In this document: positions 1 to 12,900 of the stretch, in pieces | Position numbering within the stretch: position 1 is the first letter of the stretch | Layout: each line of letters starts with the position of its first letter | Made by a program: the position numbers and the translations under genes | Assembly (NCBI RefSeq): GCF_000006405.1 | Contig: NW_003216498.1 | Span: 953,794 to 1,017,793 of the forward strand | Source: Perkinsus marinus ATCC 50983 | Taxonomy: Eukaryota; Perkinsozoa; Perkinsida; Perkinsidae | Reading direction: 5' to 3' | Length of the DNA: 64,000 bases | The notes under the pieces: generated by a model | What the model was told of the DNA's origin: nothing | Seen by the model: the letters and a program-made list of their open reading frames with translations, nothing else | The model's database searches: none

Positions 1-1
1 G

Positions 2-169
2 GTCTTCTCACCGGAGTGGGCATGTGTAGGGCTGTGCTACGTCCGAGAGGATCAGGAGGACCGCCTTTATGAGCGCGGGGTGGACTTTAGGTTGGCAGCC
101 TCTCTCGTTGCATTATGCCTTATATGTGCGGCCTCAGGCACATTCGTCCTAGCCTATACGCTGAGGTGA
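2..169 (+). CDS. C-terminal exon of a membrane protein, 5' end outside window
   Basis: An open frame enters from the left edge and ends at a TGA at 167-169. The roughly 55 residues begin with an acidic and Arg-rich stretch (EDQEDRLYERGVDFR) and finish with one strongly hydrophobic segment (LAASLVALCLICAASGTF) that reads like a transmembrane helix close to the C-terminus. The next strong exon on this strand begins beyond 540, so this looks like the end of a separate gene. No family is recognised. The frame is open with plausible codon use, but it is short, so the call is tentative. Confidence 0.4.
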   Translation, partial: VFSPEWACVGLCYVREDQEDRLYERGVDFRLAASLVALCLICAASGTFVLAYTLR

Positions 170-542
170 CAGCGGGTCTTCCTGCGAGGAATGGTCCCCA
201 CAAGGTACCATCACTTGGCCGGTTGGCATCGTATTATTCGATCGTATGCCGCTTCAGCCTATCCATCTGCAGTGTCACCAGCTGGTGGCACGGGATCATG
301 CACTGCACCCTGCGGCTCACTCGCCGCTCATCTACGATCAGCTCGCCTTAGCACAGGGTAGAGCTGACCAAAACGGACAGTCCAATCAGGATAGTGAGAG
401 TTCCTCCAAGCCGTACTTGACAGTTGATCGATGACTTTTCAGTGGAAGCTGTTGCCTTAGCAGCTGCAGCTTCGGCGTCCCCGCAAATAGAGGTTACTCT
501 AGTCACCGAGGGCCAGCTGACGAATGTAAGCTGAGGAGGAGC

Positions 543-3500
543 TTGGGTAGTAGTCGGCTTAGGGTTGGAGGTCAGGTCGATGGTTACTACCTTAACGGTA
601 TGTTCCCGCATAAGGGGAGGAAGTTCTTGGTGAGGAAGGACATCCCTGTGGAGAGATTGATGAAAGCGGTAGCAGACGCCACGCTAGGGGGGGCTCTTAT
701 CAGTTGTAGCAGGTGGAAGAGCACTTCAAGATTCCAAAGCATATGCAGAGGCTCTTTGCCTTGCGTTACTATTCTGATACGCATCAGGAGAGGTTTGAGC
801 TGATGACCCCGTCCAGGATGGTAGGGCTGTATGGAGACCAACTATGAAGAGTCGTACACTGACTCCTTGCAGATCGCGTGGTATATGCCTTCGACGGTGC
901 AGGCAGCGGCACATCAAGCGGCATTGGCAAGTCGACAACAACAGCAACAACAGCATCATCATCAGGGAGCGGCAGCTAAGAAGCCGCCACAGCAGCAGCC
1001 CCAGGTGGCGGCAGCACCGGTACAGCAGAAGCAGGTGTCGACCAGACGCGAGAGGCTGGGGCAGCAGGCCAACTCTAACATAATAGGCCATGTTGTGGTA
1101 CGTGCTGGGCCATGCCTTCATACAAGAGGCATCTCACTTTAAGGTACTCTGCATGATGAACCGCCCGGCGTCTCCAAAGCAGCAGTTGTCGAAGCAGCAG
1201 CAGCCGGGGCAGCAAAGTCCACCCATGGTGACAGAAGAAGCGACAGTTTGGGTGAAATTTGTACACCCTAAAGTGAGCAGTTATGGAGTAGGACTATAGC
1301 TGAGTGTATCCTTCGCAGACGCTGCGGCTAATATCGATAGGGTTGATGACCCTGGATACGCGCTGTCGGCTTCGGGATTACTTCCCCGCGGTAAGGGCTA
1401 AGATAAGCAGTCACACTCCAGATGGAGCTACTATAGCCGAGGCACCACCAGCAACAGCTGAGGATGACTCGGATGCTGTAGAGGTACGAGGGTCCATCAA
1501 GGGCTAGGCGTCCCCTCTACTACTGTTATGTTAGGTGTGGGAGGAAGTGAATGTACGTGAGGCTGTGAAGCGAGATGTGGATCGTACAGTGAAGGAGGAG
1601 AAGATCATCGATGGGGATATCCTCATCTTCATGTCGCCAGGTACATGGGACTTGCTCTGCCTCGACTGACATTGAGTGCTGGCAGGCACTATCCAGCAAG
1701 ACAGTGTTCATGCAGAGACTCCCGCTCCCCCACCTGATGCTGCCTTGCCTGACGTCCTCCCCGCTGTGACTGCTGTGAAGAGAAAGGTGACTTACTGTTC
1801 AACAAGACGATAGGTCCGTAGGTGAACCTCAGATATTGGTCCCAAGGACGAGTTCACTCCTAGCCGCTACTACACCGGGCGGCACGCTCTCGGCGACTCA
1901 GGTGAAGAGAAAGATGTGTAGTGGGTCATCGTGCTAGAGTGGATTCTCAGTTGGCGGCCACCCTTGGTGCTGCTACTCCTGGGGAGCTGAGAGTAGCGGA
2001 GAGGTACATTGCCGAGGCAGCGGCTAAGTTGGATGATGCTATGGAGGGTCTGTGCAATGAGCACCAGCGGCAGATGGCTCCGACTAGGCCTCAGGTATGT
2101 CGATGATGACTCTACCTGGTGTAGTTGAATTTCCTAGGCTAAGGCGCCGAGGAAGCAGAGTGTGGGCGAAAAGCCCCCAGTAGTGGAAGCAGCAGCATCA
2201 TCTAATGCAGACAAGGTTGGATCGTTGGCCAGCTGTTGGGAAGGAGTGGCATCTGTTTCTTCTCCTAAGGTTGACGCAGAGTCTTCCGCGGTGAAGGGGA
2301 AGGTTATCGACTCTGGCTGGCATGTTACTCACACTACCGGCAGTAGTGTTCTCACTGGAACCATAGGCAGACAGCTGACCCCAGAGCAGCTAATCGATTC
2401 GGCATCAGTGGAGACTATCCAAGAGCACGTCCGTAGGGTGGTCCAAGGCCCTAGATGCTTCAAGTGTGACATGCCGCTTGGCACGGCTCTGCATCCTGCT
2501 AGGGTTCGCTGCAGCGAGGGCTGTCACCCCGAACGCGCTTTTCACGACATGTGCATCCAAAACCTCGTCCGGGACCGTCACAGTGAGGACTGCGTATACA
2601 CCTCGGGGTGCTCAGGCAAGCTCATCTGCACGCCTAGACACGTTATCAGCGGCCTTATCAAGAAGGATGCGAGGCTCTCGATGAACGTGCTCAAGCAGAA
2701 GTTCGCCACTGTGTTGCCGACGCCGCAGGTTATGGCGGCCTCGAGTAGTGTCTCCAACGCGCCACCACTACCATCACAGATCGAGCAGGCTTGGACTGGT
2801 AGCCTTGCTGGTGCATCTAGGAGGGGCGGTAGGAGGAAGGGTTCCAAGAAGAAGAGTAGTTCATCTTCCCATAACAACGAGGTTACTACAGCCAGTATAC
2901 CCAAGGACCAGTTATGGTGGCACGCTTGTATCCAGGCATGGGGGTCGGTCGACGAGTTGAACAAGTGGATGGCCGTCTATTGTGCCTCCTCCGAGCCTGA
3001 CACTAAGGCATGGCAGCAGAACACTGTGAGCAGGGCCAAGTCGATCTATGCTCAGTGGTTGTTGGTCCTCGAGACCCGTATATCAGAGAGGGATCGTAAG
3101 CGAGCATTGGAGTTGGCGAATACGGCCAATGCGGGAGGTAAACACCAGACGGTGCAGCAGCCGCAGGCTCGGAAGCAGCAGACCAGGAAGAAGAAGAAGG
3201 CTCCTAGTGCGCCGACGGCCACTGAAGTGACGGACGATAATGATGATTCCTCTATGGGCACCAGTGGGAAGGCCGAGGCCTCATCTGTGACGGGGAGCGA
3301 CTTGGACGAGAGCGGTGACGAAGATGGCGATCTTAAGCTTATCGTGCATAGCGGTAAGTATAAGCATTCTGCGACGGAGAGAGCGGCCTCGTCGCTCCAG
3401 CCGCCTCCCGTGGTAGAACCACCGGCAGCGGCCATCAACCCAACAGAGGCAGTGCAGCGATCGGCTGACATGATGTGGTGTTCGGTACAGAGTAAGAAGA

Positions 3501-5164
3501 AGCGCCATCAGCAGTTACTGGCCGAGCAGAAGGCGAGAGAGGCAGAGCAGCAACAACAGCAACAACAGCAACAACAGAAGAAGAAAAATGAGGCGACGGC
3601 GGCGGCCTCACAACAGAAGGTGTCGAAGGAAGAGCCACCCAAGCCGACACCGCAGGTGGCTACTCCCGTTGTCTCTACCCCAGGGCGGCGGTCTAAGAAG
3701 ATTCCACCACCGATTGAGACCAAGTCCCCTTCGCCGCCTGCCCGTAGGGTAGCTGATGATTCCCCAGGGAAAAGGAAAGATCAGAGCAAGTCTGAGAAGA
3801 CGGCCAAGGTGGATAACTTGATACCGTCATCGCGGTCGCCGGCAACGCCTAAAGCGAAGAGTCCGGCGACATCTCCTCCTCCAGTGTCACCGCCTCCTCC
3901 TCCTCCTCCACCGCCTCCGCCGCCACCACAGGAACCACCTGTTGGGGAGACTACTCCACCCAGACAGGCCAACGACACGCCTGCGCCCCCGAAACTGGCC
4001 GGGCTGCCTCTCCCTGCAACTCCAGCGGTCAAGGCGCATCATCATCATGGTCCTGCATCGGCTCCAGCAGTGATTCGCCCGACGTCGGCAACCTCCGCTG
4101 ACATGACGTCCGATACGTCACCGTCTCGCAGCGTTTGGGAGCCCATACCCAACGCTGAGTGCCCCTCTTTCGCCCCCTTCCCAAATCCGGATGCATCGGC
4201 CTGGCTCCGTGGCCCTGCTTCCACTATACCGGAGCCTCTATGGGGTCCACCCTCGATAAGGGAAGATCCCTGGAGAGGACCTCTCTTTGGTCAGCAGCAG
4301 CCGGGTTTTCGCAATGTCCACCCCTTCATGAACAATGCTTTCCCGTCGGCAGCTCCCTTCCCTGCCTTCGGGTCTATGGGGATCAATGGGCGCTCGATGG
4401 CTGACGGCTATGGTATGTCCTTCAACGAGGCCAACATTGGTGTTCCACCTGACTCCTCTTCGGCTGCCTCGACAACTACGATGTTCCAAATTCGAGTGAA
4501 AAATTTGATGCCCGAAATACGACGCTTCGCTCTGCCGGCCGATAAACTTTTCGTCTCGGGTGATGAGGTAAGTCTCCCTGGTCTACCGCGTGTTGGCTCT
4601 TCCAGATGGTCCACCCCTTCAGGACACTGTTGGAGAAAGCGCCTGTGTTATGGTGAGATGTCCCCTTGATGGCGACTGTGAATGGCAGAGGCAAACGCTG
4701 GTCAATCTAACTGATGGTCGAGTCTCCGAGGTAAAGACCGACTCAGCAGATCGATGATTTTGTCTCTACTTCTTTTCTTAGATATATGTAACACCAGTGA
4801 CCAGTGGCTCTGGTGGCGGCGGCCCCTCGAGTGTCACTGCCCTGCAATGGTTCCTTCAACTGGGTTCGAATAAGGAAGCCCAGCGCGTGAGGAGGTGGAT
4901 CGTCGCCTCCCATGCGGCATGGCAAGCGACTATAGGCCAGATGACTGATTGTTCAGTGTAAGTCCAAGTGCTGCCCTCTACTTCGCCACTGCTCCCACCC
5001 CAATTCTGTTCTAGATACGGCTTCAACCCGAATGCTTGCCCGATCTCTGATCCCGACTCGCCGACTATGAGATCCACCAACTACTGGGTCTTCGGTGATG
5101 ACCTTAACGATGATTTCACACCATTCAGTGAAGAGCCGGATGCTCTGTGTAGGTTGGCCCATTG
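543..5164 (+). CDS. USP7-like ubiquitin-like modules joined to a Cys-rich, Gln/Pro-rich protein
   Basis: Many exons can be chained in frame by GT-AG introns up to the TGA at 5162-5164. Early exons (about 543-1840) give an ubiquitin-like stretch (RLFALRYYSDTHQERFEL), a Gln-rich spacer, a strand motif (ATVWVKFVHPK) and an exon with the pattern WEEV..EEKIIDGDILIF, which resembles the C-terminal ubiquitin-like repeats of USP7/UBP12. The long exon at about 2160-4566 carries a Cys/His cluster (CFKCDMPLG, CSEGC, FHDMC, then two more Cys; loosely like a headcase or RING-type zinc site), Lys-rich stretches, poly-Gln near 3550 and poly-Pro near 3890-3930. Three more exons encode conserved-looking sequence to the stop. 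No USP catalytic domain is visible. The first residue of the large open frame is GTG, so it is an internal exon. The start at 543 is uncertain, and two genes cannot be excluded. Confidence 0.6.
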
Positions 5165-5417
5165 AGGAGCCGCTTCAGCTCCCTCAAATGGCTGCTGGTC
5201 TCTTCAGGATCCACACCTAGGGCCAGAGGGAACATAATTACCCCGGCAAGGATCGTCGTTTTCTGTCTATCATTCGCGGTCTCGGCGTGGGTCTCTTTTC
5301 CTCCTATAAGGTTTCACCGACTGTGGACAATTGAAACGTATTTGTTTTCGATTAATAACAAAGAGCTTCTCTACTGCGTTGTCAATCGGATATATTCTCG
5401 GTCCGACTTAGCCTTCA

Positions 5418-8248
5418 ATGCCGGCAATTCGTAGCGACGACCCACGAGACTGGAGTACCCTGGCTCGATACATACCGCGGGCATTGGGCCGAAGGGCGCC
5501 GCCCCTGTGCTCTCTCATGCTGCGTCTCATGGAGGTGGTCGAGCGCCTAGCATGGCACCAACTGAACCATATTCAAGTTCTTGACAAGAAGACTGCGGTA
5601 AGGCGGCTCCGTGGACTGGCTCGAGCAGCGTCGGGTGTCTCTCAGGCCCAGTGGGAAATCTTTCCCTGTGTACTCAAGTGTATCGTAGATGAGGTGGTCA
5701 TAATATGCCAGCATCGTAAAGCTGATAAAGGCAGCAGCAAGTCCAGTGCCACGGTGGCTCGTGGAGTCCAGACTGATATTCGTAAGGTTGGCGAGAGAGA
5801 AAAATTCGAACCCAAGGTCATTGTAAGCTGTAGTGGCAGTGACTCGACTGATAGCCTTGAGCTCCGCTTTGAAGGGGATGTTCAGCATCATTCATCTACT
5901 ATTGCTGAGGATACACCTCGGGAGGCTCTTCCTCGAGTAACTCGTGGAACCAACACTGTTAGATCTGCTAGGCAGAGCCTCCCGGCAGGGTCTCAGGCAG
6001 ATCTTCCATGTCGACGGTGTCATCGCCGATTCAGTCAGACGAGGAAGCCTTGTCGTAGCGTAGGGGTTTCCTCGATACTGCCCACCCGCAGCGTGGGTGT
6101 TGCTGCGTTCGCTCCCGTCGTAGATAGAGGCATACACCCAATCCATGGTGGGGAGTCATTCGATAGTAGCACTCAGACGAGTGATGTGTCAATCGAACCC
6201 ATCGTGGAGGGAAACACGAGTCAGATGCCGCGTGGGGGGTCGGCTGCTCTCACTCAAGAAGGCGAGTCGGGGCATTTCACTCTACACTACAGTGTCAGCA
6301 GAGCGATGCAGCGGGTACCTTCCGAAGAGGCCGACTTGACTGGTGAACGGCAAACCCCAGAGAACTCGGTTGATATCGCAAACAATGACGAGATACTGCT
6401 GGGCATGGTGAGTGGACGCGCGCCACTTCCTTCGCACAGGCAGGAGGGAGAGCTGAGCGTTGCCCTCCCTCGAGCGGAGGGAGGGAGCTCGTCGTATGAT
6501 AGGGTAGATCCCTGTCAACGTGCAACAACTGCAGAATTAATACCGACGAGCGAGCCCCTCACTAGTTCTGAGACGGAACGTTCTCATTGGCTTCCTATGC
6601 AGGAAGGAGAACTCGACGAGGTGGGCATCCCTCGAGAGAAGAGTGATAGCCCAATCGTCTCTAATGGCTCGGGACGGCGACGCTCCTCGTCCCGGGGAGG
6701 CCATAGTCCGCGGTTGATCGCAGCGAGCTCCCCTTCTCCTGAGGTCCCCATAGAAGGAAGCCAGTCGGAAGGGTCAAACGAGCAGACTGTGGACAAATAC
6801 ACGAAAATGGTCACCACGTGGGTCTCTGGGCTGTGGACCGACGCGCCTGCAAAGCCGATGAGGAAGTCATTCGAGGAAAGTGGCAGCCTAACGTTTAAGG
6901 CAGGAACCGACGCAACGGGCGTGACGCAGATCACATCAGCCGTATCTCGGTACATTTCGACTACACGGGAAGGAGACGAGGAGGAGCCGACAGGGTCAGG
7001 TGAGTGGTGACGTGCGCTTGGATGCTTAGCAGTGTCCTACCCTTAGTTCCCCGCATAGAAGAAGCTATAGTCCTCCCGAACTCCATCTCGGCCTTCCACA
7101 GAAAGCGAGAGAAAAGCCAGGAGCGCAGCTCATTGAACCCTCCTTGATGATTGCCAGGCTTTATAGCCTTCTTATTCGTACTCTGCCTATACCATCCTTT
7201 GCCAACATCAGATTGCCGCGTTCCTAGACTCCTGGTCACTCCACTTCAGCTGTTAAATTTCTGGATGCCCTCAACCGTACACATGAAGTGTCTCAGCCAG
7301 AGGAGAGGTCTGAGACTGGTAACATACCCGGGTGTTCTATCGCCCATCTCGTCACCACTCTGCGTCGTCATGCTTCGTGCCCATCTCGCCGCATCAATAA
7401 GAAGGGATGTAACATGGCGGTAACTCATGCCGACTTTCGATCGTCAACGGTATGTTGAAGGCGGCCAGAAGTATCATATAACGACAGGGGTACAAGCCAT
7501 AGCGACATCGGCTCCCTTCTAGAAGACTCCCTTGGTTCAAAGTCTTATGACGTGGGCCTCACACCTCCTGTATCAGCGAGCGATGACGGCACATGAACAA
7601 GCATGAGGGAGACGAACGTGTGGCGTTGGAAGGTGTATGCAGCCTCGACTGTGGGGGGATGTATGACGCGGCACTCTCTGCGCCCGAGTCCTCCTCACCG
7701 AAGGTGAAAGTCAACGCTACTCCACCTTTGGTACGTAACTCTGATGGCGAAGAAGATATTTCAGACTCTCATGTAAAATAATGTTAGCGAGGTCGCATAC
7801 CGCGCTTAGCTCCATTGAGCGCCGAAATCTGAGCTACATAGAGCCAGCTGAAGCAAGGGCCCGATGGTGGAATCAAGACTGCCCTACAACGTTGGTAAGA
7901 GATGCCAATGTTGTTCTCCCTACTCGCAACAATTTGCTTGTTGATTGCTTTGTTTTCGCGGTTGTGTATAACGCAAGAGACATCTTCAGGCTATCGAAAC
8001 CTCACAGTCTTTCGTTCATGCAGTAATAAGTCGCCGCCCTGGTGGGCAATATCATAATTTACTACTTGTGCTCAAGAGGCGGCCTCGTCCTCGAAGGTGA
8101 CCCAGCCTTCTCAGAAAAGGGTTTTGCGTTCACCAGTGTGGGGTTAGCGTCGGGTTGCAAGACGTGTGGTAGAGCTTATACTGGGAGCAGAATCTACGAT
8201 CCCCAGTGGGGATTCCCCACCCAGGGAGATCTCGATCGATCGGTCTAG
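5418..8248 (+). CDS. Unrecognised multi-exon protein with VQTD/TQTS motifs
   Basis: The first ATG (5418) opens a 530-residue exon. It has a helical, Arg-rich N-terminal region (about residues 1-120; EVVERLAWHQLNHIQVLDKK), then a long Ser/Glu-rich low-complexity part with repeated short motifs (VQTD, RSVGV twice, STQTS). A GT-AG intron near 6999-7044 leads to an exon ending in RKREKSQERSSLNPP at a TGA (7145-7147), but protein-like exons continue downstream (LAALNRTHEV-type exon near 7240-7440, SYIEPAEARARWWNQD near 7800-7895, and an exon ending at 8248). The gene may therefore end at 7147 or run to about 8248 by alternative joining. It converges on the minus-strand gene ending at 8305. TQT-type motifs occur in cytoskeletal and centrosomal proteins, but I do not recognise the family. 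Confidence 0.42.
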
Positions 8249-8304
8249 ACATAACAGGGCGATCTTGAGCTGAGCGTTGTCCTTGGCCTTCACCATCACA
8301 TTCG

Positions 8305-9755
8305 TTAAAAGACAACATCCACGGGGACCTGCTTTCGAACGACCTCCCTAGAACAATAGAGGCGAAGGGCTACGCGTTTCCTGATGGTCTTATCGGTTGC
8401 TTTCATATCCTCCCGACCCTGCTCTATAGAGACCGGTATGAACACCGTTTCAAGTTCCTTTGTCTGCTTGCCGTCTCGGGTCTGTGGTGGTAGGACCCTG
8501 AAACAGTTGAGAATAGCCCTACTGCGCTGTTGTTGCACCTGTAGTCATATACAGGCGTTCACATAGAACTCAGCTACCGGCGGTCCCTTCTCATCGCGCG
8601 CTTGCAGGTCTCTTCAGTTGATGCACTTCTCCAATATGGTCTTAACCACGAATCATAAGGTACCCAAGCAGCCTCTTCCAACCTTATACACATCAGAACA
8701 AATTTTGGAGTCCCCTTGGGGCCGCCCCCTTGTCTTGTCTCAACGTAATCCTCCATCTCCCTATCCTTCCCTTCACCAGTGCAAACTGAACTCAAGGCGG
8801 AAGTGTACCGCTAATGTGACAGGGCTGATGATATCATACATGACAATCATGCACGAGCTGAGTCAGCTCGAAACATTATCCTGGAGGAGCTCAGCCGATG
8901 CTTCCTCAATCTTCATTTTGATTATTCGATCTGCATCATGGAGGGCGCCACCACGGACGTATGTTCGCCACCGTTGCACCAACGCTTGAATCTGGGTTTC
9001 GTACTCCTGGATGCGCTGCTGCAAAGCCGTCACGTCCCGAGGAGACGGCTGAAACGATCAACCTTTCAAGCGGAGAAATGCCTATTGAGGCAAGGCGAAC
9101 ACGAACCACAAGACTGGGGAGGCGGGTGATTACCACGCTGGCATTGGCAACAAGTTCGTCTTCCTCACTTTCACTTATCGCCCTCCGGACCGAGGATACC
9201 GAAGACAAGGCGCTCGATGAGGCGGAGGAGGAATCAGAAAACTGAAGGGGAATCTTTTCGGGCTATCACGACATCATAGCAACTCTACCGATTCGGTATC
9301 CCCTAAGTATACTACACGCTGTCGCTCATGTCCTCTTGGTGACACCTTGGACTGGAAGCTCAGCGATTCACGGGCTCCTCCAGTCGGGATTCGTTTCACT
9401 TCGAAGAAACCACCTACGCATAGACGAAACCTCACAAAGAAGCGATTCGCCATCGACTACTGGAGGTTTTCGATCTCTTGAACGACATCGAGGTGAGGGG
9501 AGGATCATCCGCCCATGGCACCGGCACGGCAACGGAGAGCCTCCGACCTCCCCCGCCTCCAACGGTGGTCTCGTCTGTCTGAGTTGCCGTGGTTACGCTG
9601 GCTCTTCTCTTTTTTGAAAAGCATTCCTCATCACGGTCAAACGCGACTTCGTGTTTTATTGGGGTAACTTTGGGGCTTCGGGACCGTCCGCCGAGGAGCA
9701 ACCCCAGCAGACAGGCCAAGCATCGCGGCCGTCGCCGGGCGCCTACCGGGGACAT
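8305..9755 (-). CDS. Unrecognised coiled-coil protein with TQTD motif
   Basis: Five or six exons on the minus strand chain well. The ATG at 9755 starts a basic exon containing ATQTDET. It is followed by an exon (about 9410-9300; RIPTGGARESLSFQSK), a Ser/Glu-rich exon from 9244, and a clear coiled-coil exon at about 9046-8900 (DVTALQQRIQEYETQIQALV). A penultimate exon ends in KRAMRRDRR, and a last exon (about 8535-8305; DKTIRKRVALRLYCSREVV) ends at the stop at 8305-8307. Introns have good pyrimidine-AG acceptors. The protein has about 380 residues. It shares the short TQTD motif with the convergent neighbour at 5418-8248, which hints at a related cytoskeletal setting. No enzyme signature is seen. 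Confidence 0.5.
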
Positions 9756-9928
9756 CCCTCAGGGGGCCGCCAAAGAGGGCTGATGAATTCCACTCTTCCG
9801 AATGCTGCAACTAAACTCTCGAATTGTCCTCAGGGTACACCATATGCACATCATGAATGATCATGCGAGTAGAGCAATATGAGGCAGACTCGATTTAGGA
9901 GTCATCGAAGCCTGGCCGAAGACACAGT

Positions 9929-12900
9929 TCATGCAAACTGTACGTCAGAATAATGAGCATGCAAGATCGCCGCTCTAACGGACTCCAGCCGCACCACAAC
10001 TTCATCCGTGGTATCATCTGTAGCCCCACAGTCTTTGAGGGACTTCTGGACACACTGGAGGAAACAGTCCAGATGGAAATCGGTCATGGCCAGAGTCTGG
10101 TGTATCTCCTCGAGACTCCGGCCGTTGTATTCCGACGATCCTGAACGGAATCAGTGTGACGAAGATCGGCTGAGGACACGGACCTCCTAGAAGCATGCTG
10201 ATGTAAGCTGCCTGGGCCTTCTTGATGAGCTCCAACTTGGACCCCTCAAAAAACATGTTGATCCTGTTGTCTCTTTCGACAAACTCATACCTACCGATTC
10301 GATTGCATACAAGATCAACGGTCTCGCTTACAAGTGGCTGATGAAGTGAGAGATTCCTTCGTGTCCTCCCAACTTCATGAACAGCTGATCCAAACCGTCG
10401 GTTTCGTTCTTCTTTTTCGCTGCCTCCATTCTGACTGTGCAACCAATGGTCACGTCCGATCGTATACCATTCACGACCTGACTATTTCTTCTCGAGGACT
10501 TGAACTTCTATAAGGAAACCTCAACCCACCTGCGTCATATCGTCTATAGTATCAACATCTATTTTCATTTCCCTGGCTGCGTTGGTGAGGACCTCCAATA
10601 CGGCGTCGAAGTGATAGTTGGTGATGTTCATATTATAATGGGCGGGCTTCAGGTTAGCTGGATCATATTGTATCGGGCCTCCAAATGCTCCGCTTAAATA
10701 CTGGTACCTACAAGCCGTGCTCCCATCACTGTCAAGAGTTCGATCTACGGCTACATTCGCATACGAATCCTTCTCTGAGTTGCCTTGTCTCTATTGAAGA
10801 AGAATTGGACCCGCGAGTCCACTACGGCACGGTCGTACCTGCACGTATCGCCTTCTACCAGAGATCTTCTCAAGGGAACTACATATTCTCAACGAGAGAC
10901 TCCAAGTTCATATCGCCACCTAACCTCATCAACAGGGACTTGCCGTTCTTCATTACACCAGCAACTAAATATGGTTCCCTCTGAAAGTCTCCCACGATTC
11001 TTCCGCTTACCTTCGACAGTCTTTCGTCCCATCACTTGTGGTCGTACTTGCTCGATGGTAATCATTACCTCATCCATGACTACCTCGTCAATGCCAGTGC
11101 CCAGCATTGCTCGTTGGAAGTCACCGATGAAAGCATCAAAGTGGAAGTCGTTGATGCCGAGCGTTTCGTGGATTGCATAGAGCTCACGGGTGGTGGATTT
11201 CTTTGGACCTCCAAACATTTCAATGAAGTACTTCGTTTGACCTTCTTTTATCTTCTTGATTTTCTTATCGTCGAAGAACTCTTTGATTCGCGTATCGGTA
11301 GTGACGATTTGATACAGAATATTCAGAGTCTCTCGAATGCCCTTCTCGCCTCCTAGCCTGAGTTGAATCAACATATTCGAGACCACTCACTGTATTTCAA
11401 CAACTAGGTTTGCATAATCTCAACATTCCGATTGAAATCTACTCGACAATGAACTTTCTATAGCTGCATGCTCATCGTCACTGAATCCAGCCGATTCAAC
11501 GATTAGCTTACTTCCTATACAACTGGTCTTTGCCCAGCGATAGATTCTTCAACGCTATCTCCCTCCTCACGCCGTAGCCCGTAGTGACCATTGGCCGCAC
11601 CGGCTGAAGTAGTTTCATGAGTTCACGAGAATCACCTGCACCACCGAGAGCCCAGTACACCCGGTCCTATACTGCTAGGCAACAACCCACTCCGTTTCAA
11701 GTCCAACTCTCGTAGCGAGGTCTCCTTGATCAGTTGCAACATCGCACCAAAATGGTAATCCGTGATGTTCATGTTGTAGTGCGCTGGCCGCATGTCGTTC
11801 GCATCATAACTCGATGGGCCGCCTGCCATGCATAAGACTCGTCCTAGCGGTAACGCTAGATGAAGTCACCAGTTATTCCACAGAGGAACTGAATCATTTT
11901 CTTCTTAATAGAAGACACCTTGGCTTTGTTCTTCTCAAAGAAGCTACGTAGACATGTATCAACTATGGCCTTATCGTAAACTATATCGATGAGCTTGGTG
12001 ATAGCAAGCTCCCCGCCAATCCGTTCATATCTAAAAACACCCAATCATCGTCGAAATGATTACATTAGTGCTACGAGTTATGCAGCGAACGCATGACTAG
12101 ACTTACATGGGTTTCACATTTGCTAACTGTTGCGCCCGCTTGGTATCATGCTTTCGGAGATCAGGATGCACTACGGACGACCGAGCCGTTTCAAGGAGGA
12201 CTGTACCTTAGCCGGAGACTCGTTTCTAGAGGTTGCGAATACAAGATAGCGAGATAAACTAGCTCACAAGACTTCTTTCTCACAAGATTTGGCCATGAAA
12301 GGGTCAACGCATTCAGTCCAAACCAGATTGACAAATAAGCCGGATGGCGGGATTGAACCGCCGACCTCCAGTTTACAAGACTGGCGCTCTACCACTAAGC
12401 TAAACCGGCTTAAAAACCCTCAACGACCATGAGATCATCTACCATTATCTATGATATGGAGCAGATTCACTAGCCTAACTGAACCGCCGACATGTGACTT
12501 TCACGACTGATGGTCTGCCATTAAGCTAACCCAATTTGGAGAACCCCAAACAACCACAGACTGTCGACCGCCATACATGGTAATAGTATTATCGCCATGA
12601 TGATATGGCTGAATGTTCAAACGCCCGACGCCCTGCTGAGCGGTAGGAATTAGATTCAAGTGTGACCGTGAAGGAACTGTTCAACCGTCATTACTCGCAT
12701 TTACAATAACGACTACCCTCGTTACATTCGTCAACAGCGTCTGAGTCCAGTCCACATGCTGCTAGGTTCTTCCTGCACTGCTCGATGAAACAGTCGAAGT
12801 GGAAATCCGCAATCCTTATCATCGCATGGATTCGGGGAAGTTCCCTTCCCATGTACTCGCGTGAAGAGCCAAAGAGCTGTGCAACATACTCCGCTGAAAG

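Noticed and set aside
348-611. Minus-strand 87-residue frame with a Pro/Thr-rich part and a hydrophobic C-terminal tail like a GPI signal
   Set aside because: It overlaps the first exon of the plus-strand USP7-like gene, has no signal peptide exon upstream and no homology that I recognise. It is possible but not supported.
3508-4032. Minus-strand frames with poly-Cys and poly-Gly runs
   Set aside because: They are the reverse of the poly-Gln and poly-Pro codons of the plus-strand gene.
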